Shown: positions 16,016-25,441, counted from the stretch's first letter. The stretch: 64,000 nt of DNA from Gordonia hydrophobica NBRC 16057 (GCF_001592365.1 NZ_BCWU01000012.1:62001-126000), one strand, 5' to 3'. Program-made: numbers and translations. Notes: a model not told the origin generated them from the letters alone.

Positions 16016-17377
16016 ATGAGCCCCGTGGAAGTCACTCTGGACACCCTCGCCGCCCGCGTCGACGAACTGATGGACCAGGCCCGCGCCGATCTCGCCGAGC
16101 TCGTCGCATTCCCGTCGATCCATGCCGACGACGGCCCCGTCGACGCCAGCCACGCCAGCGCTGGCTGGGTCGCGAGGGCCTTCACGGCGCTCGGCTTCGA
16201 CGCCGAGGTGATCGTGACGTCAGACAACTCGCCCGCCGTCGTCGGCCACCTGGCCGGCCCCGAGGGCAGCCCCACGGTCGCGCTCTACAGTCATCACGAT
16301 GTGCAGCCCGCGGGCGATCTGTCGTTGTGGGAGACCGCGCCGTTCGAGCTCACGGAGCGCGACGGGCGTTGGTATGGCCGCGGCAGCGCCGACTGCAAGG
16401 GCAACCTGGTTGCGCACTTGACCGCGCTCCGCGCCGTCGGCGACCAGCTGGCCTGCAATGTCCGGCTGATCATCGAGGGCTCGGAAGAGGCGGGCGGCGA
16501 GGGTCTCGAGGACCTCGTCCGCACCCGGCCCGAGCTGTTCGACGCCGACCTCATCATCATCGGCGACACCGGCAACCTCGCGGTGGGCATCCCGACCCTG
16601 ACCACCAGCCTGCGCGGCGTCACCAATGTGAAGGTCAGCGTGAAGGCGCTGCAGAACGGCGTCCACTCCGGTGGTGCGGGCGGTCCCGCACCCGATGCGA
16701 TGGCGGCCCTGATCACGGGCTTGGCGTCGCTGCGGAACGAGAAGGGCGACACCACGATCGAGGGGCTGCGGGCCGACCAGAAGTGGAGCGGCTTCGAGTT
16801 CACCGACGATCAGTTCCGCGAGACCGTCGGCGCGCTGCCCGGCACCGAGGTACTCGGCAGCGGCACCCCCGCCGACATGGCGTGGGCACGGCCGACCGTC
16901 ACCGTGATCGGCATCGACGCGCCCAGCACCGCCGAGTGCGCCGCTGCGATCATGCCGACCGCCGCCGCCATGCTGAACCTGCGCGTCCCGCCCGGCACCG
17001 ACACGCGGGAGGCGTACGAGCTGATGGTCGCGCATCTGCGCAAACACATTCCGTGGGGGGTGGAGCTGGACTTCGAGCCCGACGCCTTCGGCGCAGCGTT
17101 CTCCGCCGACCCCGACGGCCCCGCCTACCAGCAGCTGATTGCGGCGATGAGCACCGCGTACCACGACCTCCCCGTCCAATTCGCAGGTCAGGGCGGGTCC
17201 ATCCCGCTCACCACCGTGCTGGCCGAGACCATCCCGCACGCGGAGATCGCACTCCTCGGCGTCGAAGAGCCGCTGTCGGCGATTCACGCGCCCAACGAGA
17301 GCGTCGACCCCGGCGAGATCCGTCGCACCGCACTCACCGAGGCGATCCTGCTGAGCACGTTCACCGCCACCCGCTGA
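16016..17377 (+). CDS. M20 family metallopeptidase (dipeptidase)
   Basis: 453 residues, typical of M20 dipeptidases. Metal ligands are visible: LYSHHDVQPAG (first His and Asp), GRGSADCKGNL (bridging Asp), EGSEEAGGEG (Glu–Glu), and HAPNESV near the C-terminus. A dimerisation domain (~195–310) separates the two halves of the catalytic domain. Zinc-dependent hydrolysis of dipeptides or related amides in the cytosol is expected. The ATG at 16016 has GGAG just upstream. It stands alone between the pirin operon and a convergent exported protein gene. Confidence 0.88.
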   Translation: MSPVEVTLDTLAARVDELMDQARADLAELVAFPSIHADDGPVDASHASAGWVARAFTALGFDAEVIVTSDNSPAVVGHLAGPEGSPTVALYSHHDVQPAGDLSLWETAPFELTERDGRWYGRGSADCKGNLVAHLTALRAVGDQLACNVRLIIEGSEEAGGEGLEDLVRTRPELFDADLIIIGDTGNLAVGIPTLTTSLRGVTNVKVSVKALQNGVHSGGAGGPAPDAMAALITGLASLRNEKGDTTIEGLRADQKWSGFEFTDDQFRETVGALPGTEVLGSGTPADMAWARPTVTVIGIDAPSTAECAAAIMPTAAAMLNLRVPPGTDTREAYELMVAHLRKHIPWGVELDFEPDAFGAAFSADPDGPAYQQLIAAMSTAYHDLPVQFAGQGGSIPLTTVLAETIPHAEIALLGVEEPLSAIHAPNESVDPGEIRRTALTEAILLSTFTATR

Positions 17378-17393
17378 CCGCTCTACTTCTCGA

Positions 17394-17462
17394 TTCACGC
17401 CTGAGGCGTCGGTTCCCGCTCATTGTCGGACAAGGAGCGGCTGTCGACGCCTCACGCGTGAA
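17394..17462. terminator. Long inverted repeat between convergent genes
   Basis: Arms 17394–17411 and 17445–17462 pair over 18 bases with a single mismatch, around a 33-base loop that contains a further 4-bp stem. It fills the 111-base gap between the M20 gene and the convergent beta-lactamase-like gene, so it can terminate both. There is no U-run, as is usual in high-GC actinobacteria. Confidence 0.6.
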
Positions 17463-17488
17463 CAGGAAGGTGTAGCGGGAAACTCGCT

Positions 17489-18391
17489 CTACAGGGCCAC
17501 CGGCGGGCACTGGCCTGCGGGGAGGTTCTTCAGATTCCGCTGCACCCAGTTGCCGACGCTGGTGAGCATCGCCGTGCCGTCCTCGAAGGTGCCGCTCCGC
17601 GGAATCGCGACGAGGCTGACGCCGACGATCCCGCGCGACGTGGTGACCGTGGCGAGCTGACGGACGACGTACTTGCCGGTCGCGTCAGACACCGGTCCCC
17701 AACCGCCCTTGACCGCGGTGTCGACGCCCTTGCGTCCCTTGGCGACGCCCCACTGTTGATTGGGTCCGACGCGGCTCATGTTGCGCAGCACCGCGTGCGA
17801 GTCGGCCACGCACGGGAGGTTCGCAGCGAACACCGATTGATCGGCGGTGGCCCACTGGGTGGCGCCCGGGTAACTGCGGGGCCGGCTGAGCTCGGAGGCG
17901 ATCTGGGTGCGCGCGTCGCCGCCCTCGCGCAGCACGGCGGTGACCGCGTCGATCGCCTGCTGCGTGGATCCGAGAGCACCCCAGATGGCCTCGGCGGAGG
18001 CGTTGTCCGAGTCGCGGATCGATTTGTCCTCCATCGCGACCAGGTTCTTCACGTGTTTGCGCTCCGCGGCGACGGCGACCGGTGCCTTCAGCGTCGACCA
18101 GGCACGAGCGGTCTTCACCGTGCCGAAGAACAGGGGTTCGCCACTGCCGGTCGCCGTGATGGCCACGCCGATGCGCCCCGGAGTCTTCTTGACCACCTTG
18201 GCCGACATCGTTTCGAAGCTCTTCGACAGGTCGACGCCCGGCGTCGGCAGACCCGGGATGGGCGGCAGTGCGGGCAGTTTCGGGAGGACGTTCGGCAGTG
18301 GAGGCGGCGCGGCCTGCGCAACTCCCGCCCCGGCGACGGTCACTGCCACCGCAGCACAGACAGTTCCAACCACACGACCCACACGAAACAT
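17489..18391 (-). CDS. Exported beta-lactamase-like serine hydrolase
   Basis: 300 residues from ATG 18391 (GAGGTGCAA upstream). A signal peptide ends near AQA|APPP, followed by a Pro-rich linker to ~50. The penicillin-recognising signatures occur in the right order: STLK (SxxK) near residue 100, SDN in DSDNASAEA, and KGG in VKGGWGP near 225. This is the class A beta-lactamase/transpeptidase fold, but there is no recognisable omega-loop ExxLN, so hydrolysis of beta-lactams is doubtful. Two Cys may form a disulphide. A paralogue lies directly upstream. Role in the envelope is likely but undefined. Confidence 0.78.
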   Translation of the reverse strand: MFRVGRVVGTVCAAVAVTVAGAGVAQAAPPPLPNVLPKLPALPPIPGLPTPGVDLSKSFETMSAKVVKKTPGRIGVAITATGSGEPLFFGTVKTARAWSTLKAPVAVAAERKHVKNLVAMEDKSIRDSDNASAEAIWGALGSTQQAIDAVTAVLREGGDARTQIASELSRPRSYPGATQWATADQSVFAANLPCVADSHAVLRNMSRVGPNQQWGVAKGRKGVDTAVKGGWGPVSDATGKYVVRQLATVTTSRGIVGVSLVAIPRSGTFEDGTAMLTSVGNWVQRNLKNLPAGQCPPVAL

Positions 18392-18414
18392 TTGCACCTC
18401 AAGCCACTTAGACA

Positions 18415-18420
18415 ACTCTA
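18415..18420 (-). promoter_or_regulatory. Candidate -10 box
   Basis: Reads TAGAGT on the minus strand, 23 bases before the start codon at 18391, which leaves room for a short leader with the GAGG ribosome site. Confidence 0.35.
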
Positions 18421-18490
18421 GTAACACTAGTGAGTGTCGCTCGAGACGAGAAGCCGCTAGCCGTAGCGCAACCTCAGCGATGCCGTGCCG

Positions 18491-19381
18491 TTACCGAGCG
18501 GGAGCGCACCGGCCGGCGGGCAACGCCGCGAGGTGCTGCGACATCCACCGCCCCACCGCGCTGAGCACTGCCGCGCCGGGCTCCATCGATCCGGCCGTGG
18601 TCTGGGTGCTCATCGCGACCCCGACCTGCCTGCCGTCGCGCAGGGTCAACACGCCGAGTTGCCGCACCAGGTATCCGCTTCCCGCGGTGGGCCCCCAACC
18701 GCCCTTCACCGACGACGTCCGCTTCTCGATCGCCTTGAGCCCCCACTGCTGATTGCCCGCGACGTTCTCCATCAGCGACAGCACGTGCGTCGTGCCGCGA
18801 AGGCACGGCAGGCCTGCGGCGAAGGTGGCCGCGTCACGCAACGCCCACTCGGTCTGGCCGAAGATCGAGAACTCCGATCGCCGCCTCGCCGACGGGACCG
18901 TCGTGGTCGAGTCGCCGCCTTCGCGCAGCACGGCGGTCATCGCGGCGGCGGCCTGCGCGGGTGTGCCGAGCGACGCCCACAGCGTCTCGGCCGCCGCATT
19001 GTCGGAGTTGACGATGGCACTGGTCTCCGCATCGGTGACGCCGTTCGCACGATCTGCGGCCACCGCGAGCGGAACCTTGCTGGTGGACCATGCGACGCCG
19101 GTCGTCTGATCGCCGAAAGTGACGACGTCGCCGCCCCCGACCGGCACCAGCGCAAGCCCGACCGGAGCCGACAACGTCTTCTCCAACGCCGCAAAGCTGG
19201 CCGAGAGCTTCCGATCGCCCGCCGTCGACGTCGATGCCTTCGTCGTGGAACCTGCGGTCTCGGTGACGACGACCGTCACGACGTCGTCGCCGGACTGTGC
19301 AGTCCCGCATCCGACGGTGGCGACCAGGCAGAGTCCCGCGATAACGAGCGCCGGCGCGCGGCGACCCCTGCGTGTCTTCAC
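18491..19381 (-). CDS. Probable lipoprotein, beta-lactamase-like serine hydrolase
   Basis: 296 residues, a tandem paralogue of the next gene. The N-terminus has a hydrophobic signal ending in VATVGCG, a fair lipobox, so it is probably lipid-anchored outside the membrane. It keeps STSK (SxxK), NSDNAAAE (SDN) and VKGGWGP (KGG), and the shared QQWG and GWGPTAG-type stretches seen in the paralogue. As there, a clear omega-loop Glu is missing. It may be a cell-wall hydrolase or a decoy/sensor rather than a true beta-lactamase. The 99-base gap to the downstream paralogue has its own candidate promoter. Confidence 0.78.
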   Translation of the reverse strand: MKTRRGRRAPALVIAGLCLVATVGCGTAQSGDDVVTVVVTETAGSTTKASTSTAGDRKLSASFAALEKTLSAPVGLALVPVGGGDVVTFGDQTTGVAWSTSKVPLAVAADRANGVTDAETSAIVNSDNAAAETLWASLGTPAQAAAAMTAVLREGGDSTTTVPSARRRSEFSIFGQTEWALRDAATFAAGLPCLRGTTHVLSLMENVAGNQQWGLKAIEKRTSSVKGGWGPTAGSGYLVRQLGVLTLRDGRQVGVAMSTQTTAGSMEPGAAVLSAVGRWMSQHLAALPAGRCAPAR

Positions 19382-19436
19382 CGGCGAACTCCTTCAACGA
19401 TCGGCGTCACTCCCGACTGCGTGACGGTGCGACAGC

Positions 19437-20990
19437 TCAGAAGATCACCACCACGGCATTATTGCCACCGCGACACACCACGACTCCCGATTCCGGGGCG
19501 CACGCCATCGAGTACCCCTGATTCGTCACCGGACTGTATGCGGTGACTGTTCGCGCGGGCCCCTTCTCGCCCTCCGCCAGGTAGGCGCGTCGGACGTTGT
19601 AGGCGAACTCGCAGCTCGTGACTCCGCCGACCACTCCCACCTCGGGACTGCAGTTGACGGTGCCGACCGGCGGCGTCGGCGCCTGGGACGTCTGCGGGTC
19701 CACCGTGTGCGTCAACGTAGTGGTCGAGGACGACGCCGCCGACCCGGGAGTGTTCTCACCGCGGAAACCGAACCAATAGACCGCCATGCCGATCAACGCC
19801 AGGAGCAGCAGTCCGATCAGGGCGCCGAGGACCACTTGCAGTGCACGCCCGCTGTTCTGCGGCTCCGCATACTGCGACCCGCCGTAATACTGGGGACCCG
19901 AGTACTGAGGACCTGAATACTGGGCTCCGGTGTACTGCGGACCCGAGTACTGGGGTCCGGAAAAGTTCTGCGGACCCGAGTTCTGGGCGGGCGGCCCCGA
20001 ATAAGCCTGGGGCCCGGAGAACGATTGGGGTCCCGAAAACGATTGCGGGCCTGACATCGGCGACGTCGGCGGGCGCTGCCCGATCATCGTCGAGTCGTAC
20101 GCCGGGTCAGTCGGCGCGGCAGTCTGTGTTCCGGTCGGCGCTGCGCCGTCGGGCCACTGCCCGCCGAGCGCTTCCCGCGAGGCCTTCGCGAACGCGCCTG
20201 CCGACGCGAAGCGTGCCTCCGCGGTCTTCGCCAGTCCGCGCTTGACGACGGCGTCGAGCTGCGGCGACACCGCGGGCGCCTGCTCACGCGGCGACGGCAC
20301 CTGGTTCATCACCGTCGCGCGGACGATCTGGGTGACGGTGGCTCCGGGGAACGGCGGCGCGCCGGTGAGCACCTCGAACATCACCGCGGCCAGGGAGTAC
20401 ACGTCCGACGCCGCTGTGGTCGGCACTCCGTCGAGTTGCTCGGGCGCCATGTAGGCCAGCGAGCCGATCGCCGTCCCGGTCTGCGTCAGATGCGTGTCGG
20501 TTCCCTGATGTGCGATCCCGAAGTCGACCAAGTACGCGAAGTCTGACGGCGTCACCAGCACGTTCTCCGGCTTCACGTCCCGATGCACCACGCCGACGGC
20601 ATGCGCGGCATCGAGGGCGGCCGCCACCTGTTCGATGATCGACACCGCATCGGCGGGCGACATCGGTCCCGATCGGCGCAGGCGGGCACGCAGGTCCTCG
20701 CCCTCGACCAGTCGCATATCGAGGAACAGGACCCCATCGATCTCGCCGTAATCGTGGATCGGAATGATGTGCGGCTCGCCGAGTTTCGCGACGGCCTGCG
20801 CCTCGCGACGGAATCGCTCCTCGTACGTCGAATCACCGGCGAACCGCTCATGCAGCAGCTTCACCGCGACTTCACGATCGCGAACCGTGTCGTGCGCGCG
20901 ATACACCTCACCCATGCCGCCGTAGCCGAGCAGCGCGTCGAGGCGGTACGGCCCGAACTGCGTGCCGACGCGTGATCCCTGGTCTGCCAT
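19437..20990 (-). CDS. Transmembrane Ser/Thr protein kinase with SGPQY repeats
   Basis: 517 residues. The kinase domain (~12–275) has LLGYGGMGEVYRA, the Lys in VAVKLL, HRDVKPENVLV, DFGIAHQ and SLAYMAPEQL. The juxtamembrane linker (~300–385) contains at least eight imperfect repeats of the type SGPQ[YS], a low-complexity, intrinsically disordered stretch. One membrane helix follows (VVLGALIGLLLLALIGMAVYW). The outer ~110 residues contain four Cys. It resembles mycobacterial PknF/PknH-type kinases in plan. Gene order: upstream of the two beta-lactamase-like genes on the same strand, which suggests a cell-envelope context. Confidence 0.92.
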   Translation of the reverse strand: MADQGSRVGTQFGPYRLDALLGYGGMGEVYRAHDTVRDREVAVKLLHERFAGDSTYEERFRREAQAVAKLGEPHIIPIHDYGEIDGVLFLDMRLVEGEDLRARLRRSGPMSPADAVSIIEQVAAALDAAHAVGVVHRDVKPENVLVTPSDFAYLVDFGIAHQGTDTHLTQTGTAIGSLAYMAPEQLDGVPTTAASDVYSLAAVMFEVLTGAPPFPGATVTQIVRATVMNQVPSPREQAPAVSPQLDAVVKRGLAKTAEARFASAGAFAKASREALGGQWPDGAAPTGTQTAAPTDPAYDSTMIGQRPPTSPMSGPQSFSGPQSFSGPQAYSGPPAQNSGPQNFSGPQYSGPQYTGAQYSGPQYSGPQYYGGSQYAEPQNSGRALQVVLGALIGLLLLALIGMAVYWFGFRGENTPGSAASSSTTTLTHTVDPQTSQAPTPPVGTVNCSPEVGVVGGVTSCEFAYNVRRAYLAEGEKGPARTVTAYSPVTNQGYSMACAPESGVVVCRGGNNAVVVIF

Positions 20991-21058
20991 ACCGGCAATC
21001 CTCCCCTATCCCTCCGACACTGTCGCACACACCGGGAACCCGGGCAGACGAAAAGGTG

Positions 21059-21754
21059 TCACGAGGATTCTGGCCGCCACTGCGCCATGCCGAGAAACAC
21101 CATCACCAGTTGCTTCTCGGCGCGCTCCACGAGCGCACGTTCGGTGGCCTCGCGGCCGTCGCCGTCGAGCAGTTCGGCGACCGTCGTCATCATGATCGAG
21201 ACGATCAGATCGGCGGCCACCTCCAGATCCACGGCGCCCCACTCGGCGAGCGGCGGAACGCGCGCGAGGTCGATCGCCAGCTCTCTCGAGAACAGCAGCA
21301 GCTCGGTGGCGATCGCCCGCCGAACCTCGGCGACGCCGCCGTGCCGCTCACGGATGAGGAATCGGAACTGCGACTCGTCGGAGTGCACCTTCTTCAGCAG
21401 CGTGGACAACGAGTCGCGCGCGGTCGGCATACCGCGTGAGGTCAGGTCTCGCCGCGCTTCGCGAAGGGCGCGGCGCAACACGCGCATCGCATCCTCGACC
21501 AGGGTGACGCCGAGGTCCTCCATCGACGCGAAGTGCCGATAGAAGGCGGTCGGCACGATTCCCGCGCCGCGCGCGACCTCCCGCAGGCTGATGCTTCCGA
21601 AAGAACGGTCGTCCACCAATTCGATCGTGGCGTCCAACAGCGCCTGCCGGGTCTGCTCCTTCTTCTCCGCACGACTGCCACCGGACTCGCCGCGCGCCCG
21701 CTTGGTTCGGGTTCTGCGCGACGTCGTGCCTGGTGAATCGGGCGTAGAAGTCAC
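21059..21754 (-). CDS. FabR-like TetR regulator of the desaturase operon
   Basis: 231 residues from the GTG at 21754; the frame extends to 21910, but those residues are Cys/Arg-rich and overlap the divergent promoter. After a basic tail, ISLREVARGAGIVPTAFYRH and ASMEDLGVTLVEDAMRVLRR closely follow the E. coli FabR/mycobacterial MadR type of TetR regulators, which control fatty-acid desaturation. It is divergent from a ferredoxin reductase–desaturase operon, which is the expected target. An acyl-CoA or acyl-ACP ligand would be normal for this group. Confidence 0.82.
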   Translation of the reverse strand: MTSTPDSPGTTSRRTRTKRARGESGGSRAEKKEQTRQALLDATIELVDDRSFGSISLREVARGAGIVPTAFYRHFASMEDLGVTLVEDAMRVLRRALREARRDLTSRGMPTARDSLSTLLKKVHSDESQFRFLIRERHGGVAEVRRAIATELLLFSRELAIDLARVPPLAEWGAVDLEVAADLIVSIMMTTVAELLDGDGREATERALVERAEKQLVMVFLGMAQWRPESS

Positions 21755-21837
21755 GCCTGCCAGTCTAGGCGGTCGCCGTCGCACCCCCGGAGAGGCGGTC
21801 CGAAACCCGTCGTGACAGCAGACACACCGCCGTTCCC

Positions 21838-21889
21838 TTGACACCCCACCGTGCCCGTGTGTCATTCTAATTCGTGTACAGACGTTCAC
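21838..21889 (+). promoter_or_regulatory. Desaturase operon promoter with operator-like repeat
   Basis: TTGACA at 21838–21843 is a good -35; CATTCT (21863–21868) or neighbouring bases may be the -10. GTGTAC/GTTCAC (21874–21879 and 21884–21889) form an imperfect inverted repeat just after it, a suitable place for the divergent FabR-like repressor. The operator is a weak call. Confidence 0.4.
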
Positions 21890-21924
21890 TGAAAAACGGA
21901 ACGCAATCACTGAGGAGTAGAACG

Positions 21925-23001
21925 ATGGCCCACAAGCTCGCGCGCCTCGTCGAAACGATCGTCGAACAGGTCGCCACCCCCTACCCCGTCGACCGCTACC
22001 TGGAACTCGTCGACCCGATGATCACGTGGCGCGACGCCCGCGCCAAGATCGTCGACGTCCGCCGCCAGACCGACCGTTCGGTGACCCTGACCCTCCGCCC
22101 CACCCGACAGTGGAAGGGCCACGAGGCAGGCCAGTATGTCGAGGTCAGCGTGGTTGTCGACGGCGTTCGCCACCGTCGATTCTTCTCGCCGGCGGGCGCT
22201 GCCGCGCACACCGACTCCCTGGAACTGACGATCACCGCCCACGCCGGCGGCTTCGTCTCCCGACACCTCCGCGAGAACGCTCGCCCCGGCATGGTCCTCG
22301 GCCTGGGCGCACCGGCGGGCGACTTCACGCTTCCGGCAGTGCGCCCGGAGCGCACCGTCCTCGTGAGCGGCGGCAGTGGGATTACACCTGTCCTCTCGAT
22401 GCTGCGCACACTGATCGCCGAAGGTCACACCGAGCCGATCACCTTCGTCCACTACGCCCGCACCCCCGACGACGTCCCATACCGCGCCGAACTGGACGCG
22501 CTGGACCGCACGCTGGCGCACGTTGACGTGCAGTTTCACTACACCCGGACCGACGACGCCGAGCACTTCGCGCCGTCGCACCTCGACGGTCTCGCCGACG
22601 CGGACGGTGCACAGGTGTTCCTCTGCGGCCCGGCGTCGCTGATGAGCGCGGTGCGCGAGTACGCCGACGAGCGCGGCCTGAGCGACCGACTGTTCTCGGA
22701 GGCGTTCACCATCGACACCGCCCCGGTGCTCGATCCCAACCAGCCGATCACCGGCGACGTGACCTACACCGACGCCGAGGTCACCACTCCGAACGACGGC
22801 CGCACCCTGCTCGAGCAGGCCGAGGCCGCCGGCCTGAACCCGGAGTACGGATGCCGCATGGGCATCTGCTTCTCCTGCACCAAGGTCCGCAAGAGCGGAT
22901 GCACCCGCAACATCCTGACCGGCGAGCTCGACTCCGAGCCCGATCAGCACATCCAGATCTGTGTCAACGCCCCCGTCGGCGACGTGGAAATCGAGGTTTA
23001 A
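21925..23001 (+). CDS. Ferredoxin reductase partner of a fatty acid desaturase
   Basis: 358 residues from ATG 21925 behind TGAGGAG. Three modules: FAD-binding barrel (~40–140, with EAGQYVEVSV), NAD(P)H domain (~140–260, VLVSGGSGITPVLSMLRTL), and a C-terminal plant-type [2Fe-2S] domain with CRMGICFSC and a last Cys in IQICVNA. This is the architecture of M. tuberculosis Rv3230c, which passes electrons from NADPH to the membrane desaturase DesA3. The desaturase frame starts five bases downstream, so they are one operon. Confidence 0.9.
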   Translation: MAHKLARLVETIVEQVATPYPVDRYLELVDPMITWRDARAKIVDVRRQTDRSVTLTLRPTRQWKGHEAGQYVEVSVVVDGVRHRRFFSPAGAAAHTDSLELTITAHAGGFVSRHLRENARPGMVLGLGAPAGDFTLPAVRPERTVLVSGGSGITPVLSMLRTLIAEGHTEPITFVHYARTPDDVPYRAELDALDRTLAHVDVQFHYTRTDDAEHFAPSHLDGLADADGAQVFLCGPASLMSAVREYADERGLSDRLFSEAFTIDTAPVLDPNQPITGDVTYTDAEVTTPNDGRTLLEQAEAAGLNPEYGCRMGICFSCTKVRKSGCTRNILTGELDSEPDQHIQICVNAPVGDVEIEV

Positions 23002-23006
23002 CAGCT

Positions 23007-24174
23007 ATGGCAATCAACATCACCGACTACTTCCGTTCCGACCAGCAGCGCAAGAACAACGAGATCACCCTCTCGTACGAACAGGTGGAGGCCCTGGGCC
23101 GCGACCTCGACGACCTCCGCGCGCACCGTCTCCACCCTGGGCGAGTCCGATCGCGAGTACATCTACGGAATCATCCGTGCACAGCGCACGCTGGAGTTCG
23201 CCGGCCGCGCCATGATGTACGTGCCGTTCCTCCCGCCGGTGTGGCTGGCCGGCGTCGCGTCCCTCGGCGCGGCCAAGATCCTCGACAACATGGAGATCGG
23301 CCACAACGTCATGCACGGCCAGTACGACTGGATGCGCGAGGACACCTACAACTCCCGCGAATTCGACTGGGACACCGTCTGCCCGGGCGAGCAGTGGAAG
23401 CACAGCCACAACTACATGCACCACACCTTCACCAACATCCTCGGTGAGGACCGCGACATCGGCTACGGCGTCCTGCGCATGGCTCGCGACCAGAAGTGGA
23501 ACCCCTACTACCTCGGGAACCTCGGGTACGCGACCGCTCTGATGCTGCTGTTCGAGTGGGGCGTCATGCTGCACGACCTCGAGGTCGAGAACATCATCCA
23601 GGGCAAGCGCAAGTGGTCCGACGTCAAGGGCCTCGTGAAGGGCATGTGGCGCAAGGCCAGCAAGCAGGTCGCCAAGGACTACCTGCTCTGGCCCGCTCTG
23701 ACCGGGCCGTTCTTCGTCTCCACGCTCGTCGGCAACGCGGGCGCCAACCTGATCCGCAACGTGTGGACGTACTCCATCATCTTCTGCGGTCACTTCCCTT
23801 CCGGCGCACAGACGTTCGCAGCCGAAGACTGCCAGGACGAGACCAAGGGCCAGTGGTACCTGCGGCAGATGCTCGGCTCGGCCAACATCGACGGCAGCGA
23901 CCTGTTCCACATCATGAGCGGCAACCTGTCCCACCAGATCGAACACCACCTCTTCCCCGACGTCCCCGCCAACCGCTACCCGGAGATGGCGCCCGAGGTG
24001 GAGGCGATCTGCACCAAGTACGGCCTGCCGTACAACACCGGCTCGCTGCGCAGGCAGCTCGGCTCCACGTGGATGAAGATCGCCAAGCTCTCGCTCCCCA
24101 ACTGGATGACGCGCGACGACAACGACGTCGTCGTCACCATCGAGCGCACGCCGACGGCGGTCGACGTCGCCTGA
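23007..24174 (+). pseudogene. desA3: DesA3-type stearoyl-CoA desaturase, frameshifted
   Basis: Translation starts well at ATG 23007 (MAINITDYFRSDQQ...LDDLRA) but the match to DesA3 moves to the next frame at about 23120–23128, in the run CCGCGCGCACC, where one extra base relative to the expected frame would explain the shift. The second frame continues TVSTLGESDREYIYG and runs intact to 24174. It holds all His boxes: GHNVMHG, HNYMHHTF and HQIEHHLF. The first in-frame ATG after the break is 23212, which would omit about 65 residues. DesA3 makes oleic acid from stearoyl-CoA with the upstream reductase. Sequencing error, true mutation or slippage cannot be told apart here. Confidence 0.82.
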
Positions 24175-24271
24175 CGTCGCGCCGGTGTCTACTTTCGTGG
24201 ACTTACTCCGTCTGTGACCTCCGCCATACCGTGGTGACACCAATTCAGCACCACGTCGCCGGGAGGCACAC

Positions 24272-25438
24272 ATGTCCAGACTCAAGTTCGGCACTTTCCT
24301 CGCACCGATCCACGAACCGGGGCAGAATCCGACGCTCCTGCTGGAGCGCGACATCGAGCTGGTGCAGTACCTGGAGCAGCTCGGCTACGACGAGGCGTGG
24401 TTCGGCGAGCATCACTCAGCGGGCGCGGAGATCTACGCGTCGCCGGAGCTCATGATCGCGTCGGCGGGCGCCCGGACCAGCCGCATCAAACTGGGCACCG
24501 GCGTCACCTCCGTCTCGTACCACAACCCGCTGTGGGCCGCCGAGCGCATGGTGATGCTCGATCACCTGACCCGCGGTCGCGCACTGTTCGGGCTGGGCCC
24601 GGGTTCGCTGCCGACCGACGCCTCCATGCTGGGGCTGTCGCAGATCGACACCCGCGAACTGCTCTCGGACAACGCCGACATCATCATGCGACTGCTGCGC
24701 GGTGAGACCGTCAGCGCCCAGACCAAGACGCACAAGCTGGTCGACGCCAAGATCCAGATGGCGCCGTACTCCGATCCCCTCTTCGACGTCGTCGTCGCCG
24801 CCGTCGCCTCGCCGTCCGGCGCGCGGCTCGCAGGCAAGCACGGCATCGGCCTGCTGTCGATCGCCGCGACCCTCACCGCCGACGGCTTCAGCGCTCTGCA
24901 GCACCACTGGGGGCTGCTCGAGGAGTTCGCCGAGCAGGCCGGCCGATCCGACGAGGTGGATCGCTCCACCTGGCGTCTGGTGGGGCCGTTCCACATCGCC
25001 GAGACCAAGGAGCAGGCGTACAAGGACGTGGAGCACGGCATCGAGTACTGGTTCAACTACCTCCAGCACGTGGCCGCGTTCCCCCAGATGGACGTTCGCG
25101 GCGACACCAAGCGCGAGATGATCGAGTTCATCAACACCGCCGGGATCGGCGTCATCGGCACCGCCGAGGAGGCACGTGCTCAGGTGCAGCGGCTCATCGA
25201 CCAGTCGGGCGGCTTCGGCACGCTGCTCATTCAGGGCCACGACTGGGCCAACCCGCAGGCGACCCGTCGGTCGTACGAGTTGTTCGCGCAAGACGTGATG
25301 CCGCACTTCCAGGGTCAGGCGCAGCCGATGATCGACGCCGCCGCCCGCGCGGCCGCCGTTCGCGAAGGGCAGGCAGCCGCGCACGCCGAAGCTCTCGCCC
25401 ACATGACCAAGAAGTACGAAGCCGAGTTGGGGCGCTGA
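24272..25438 (+). CDS. Luciferase-like (LLM) flavin-dependent monooxygenase
   Basis: 388 residues, preceded by GGGAGGCACAC. The N-terminal FGTFLAPIHEPGQNPTLLLE, EAWFGEHHSAGAEIYASPEL and later TGVTSVSYHNPLWAAERM are characteristic of the bacterial luciferase/alkanal monooxygenase superfamily, a TIM barrel using FMNH2 (or F420). An adjacent SRPBCC gene and a flavin reductase two genes on support FMNH2 use. It should oxygenate a small organic substrate. It opens a tight operon with SRPBCC, flavin reductase and ribBA. The exact substrate is unknown. Confidence 0.88.
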   Translation: MSRLKFGTFLAPIHEPGQNPTLLLERDIELVQYLEQLGYDEAWFGEHHSAGAEIYASPELMIASAGARTSRIKLGTGVTSVSYHNPLWAAERMVMLDHLTRGRALFGLGPGSLPTDASMLGLSQIDTRELLSDNADIIMRLLRGETVSAQTKTHKLVDAKIQMAPYSDPLFDVVVAAVASPSGARLAGKHGIGLLSIAATLTADGFSALQHHWGLLEEFAEQAGRSDEVDRSTWRLVGPFHIAETKEQAYKDVEHGIEYWFNYLQHVAAFPQMDVRGDTKREMIEFINTAGIGVIGTAEEARAQVQRLIDQSGGFGTLLIQGHDWANPQATRRSYELFAQDVMPHFQGQAQPMIDAAARAAAVREGQAAAHAEALAHMTKKYEAELGR

Positions 25439-25441
25439 CCC

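Noticed and set aside
21059..21910. 283-residue version of the FabR-like regulator
   Set aside because: The extra N-terminal 52 residues are Cys/Arg-rich, overlap the divergent promoter and are atypical for TetR proteins.
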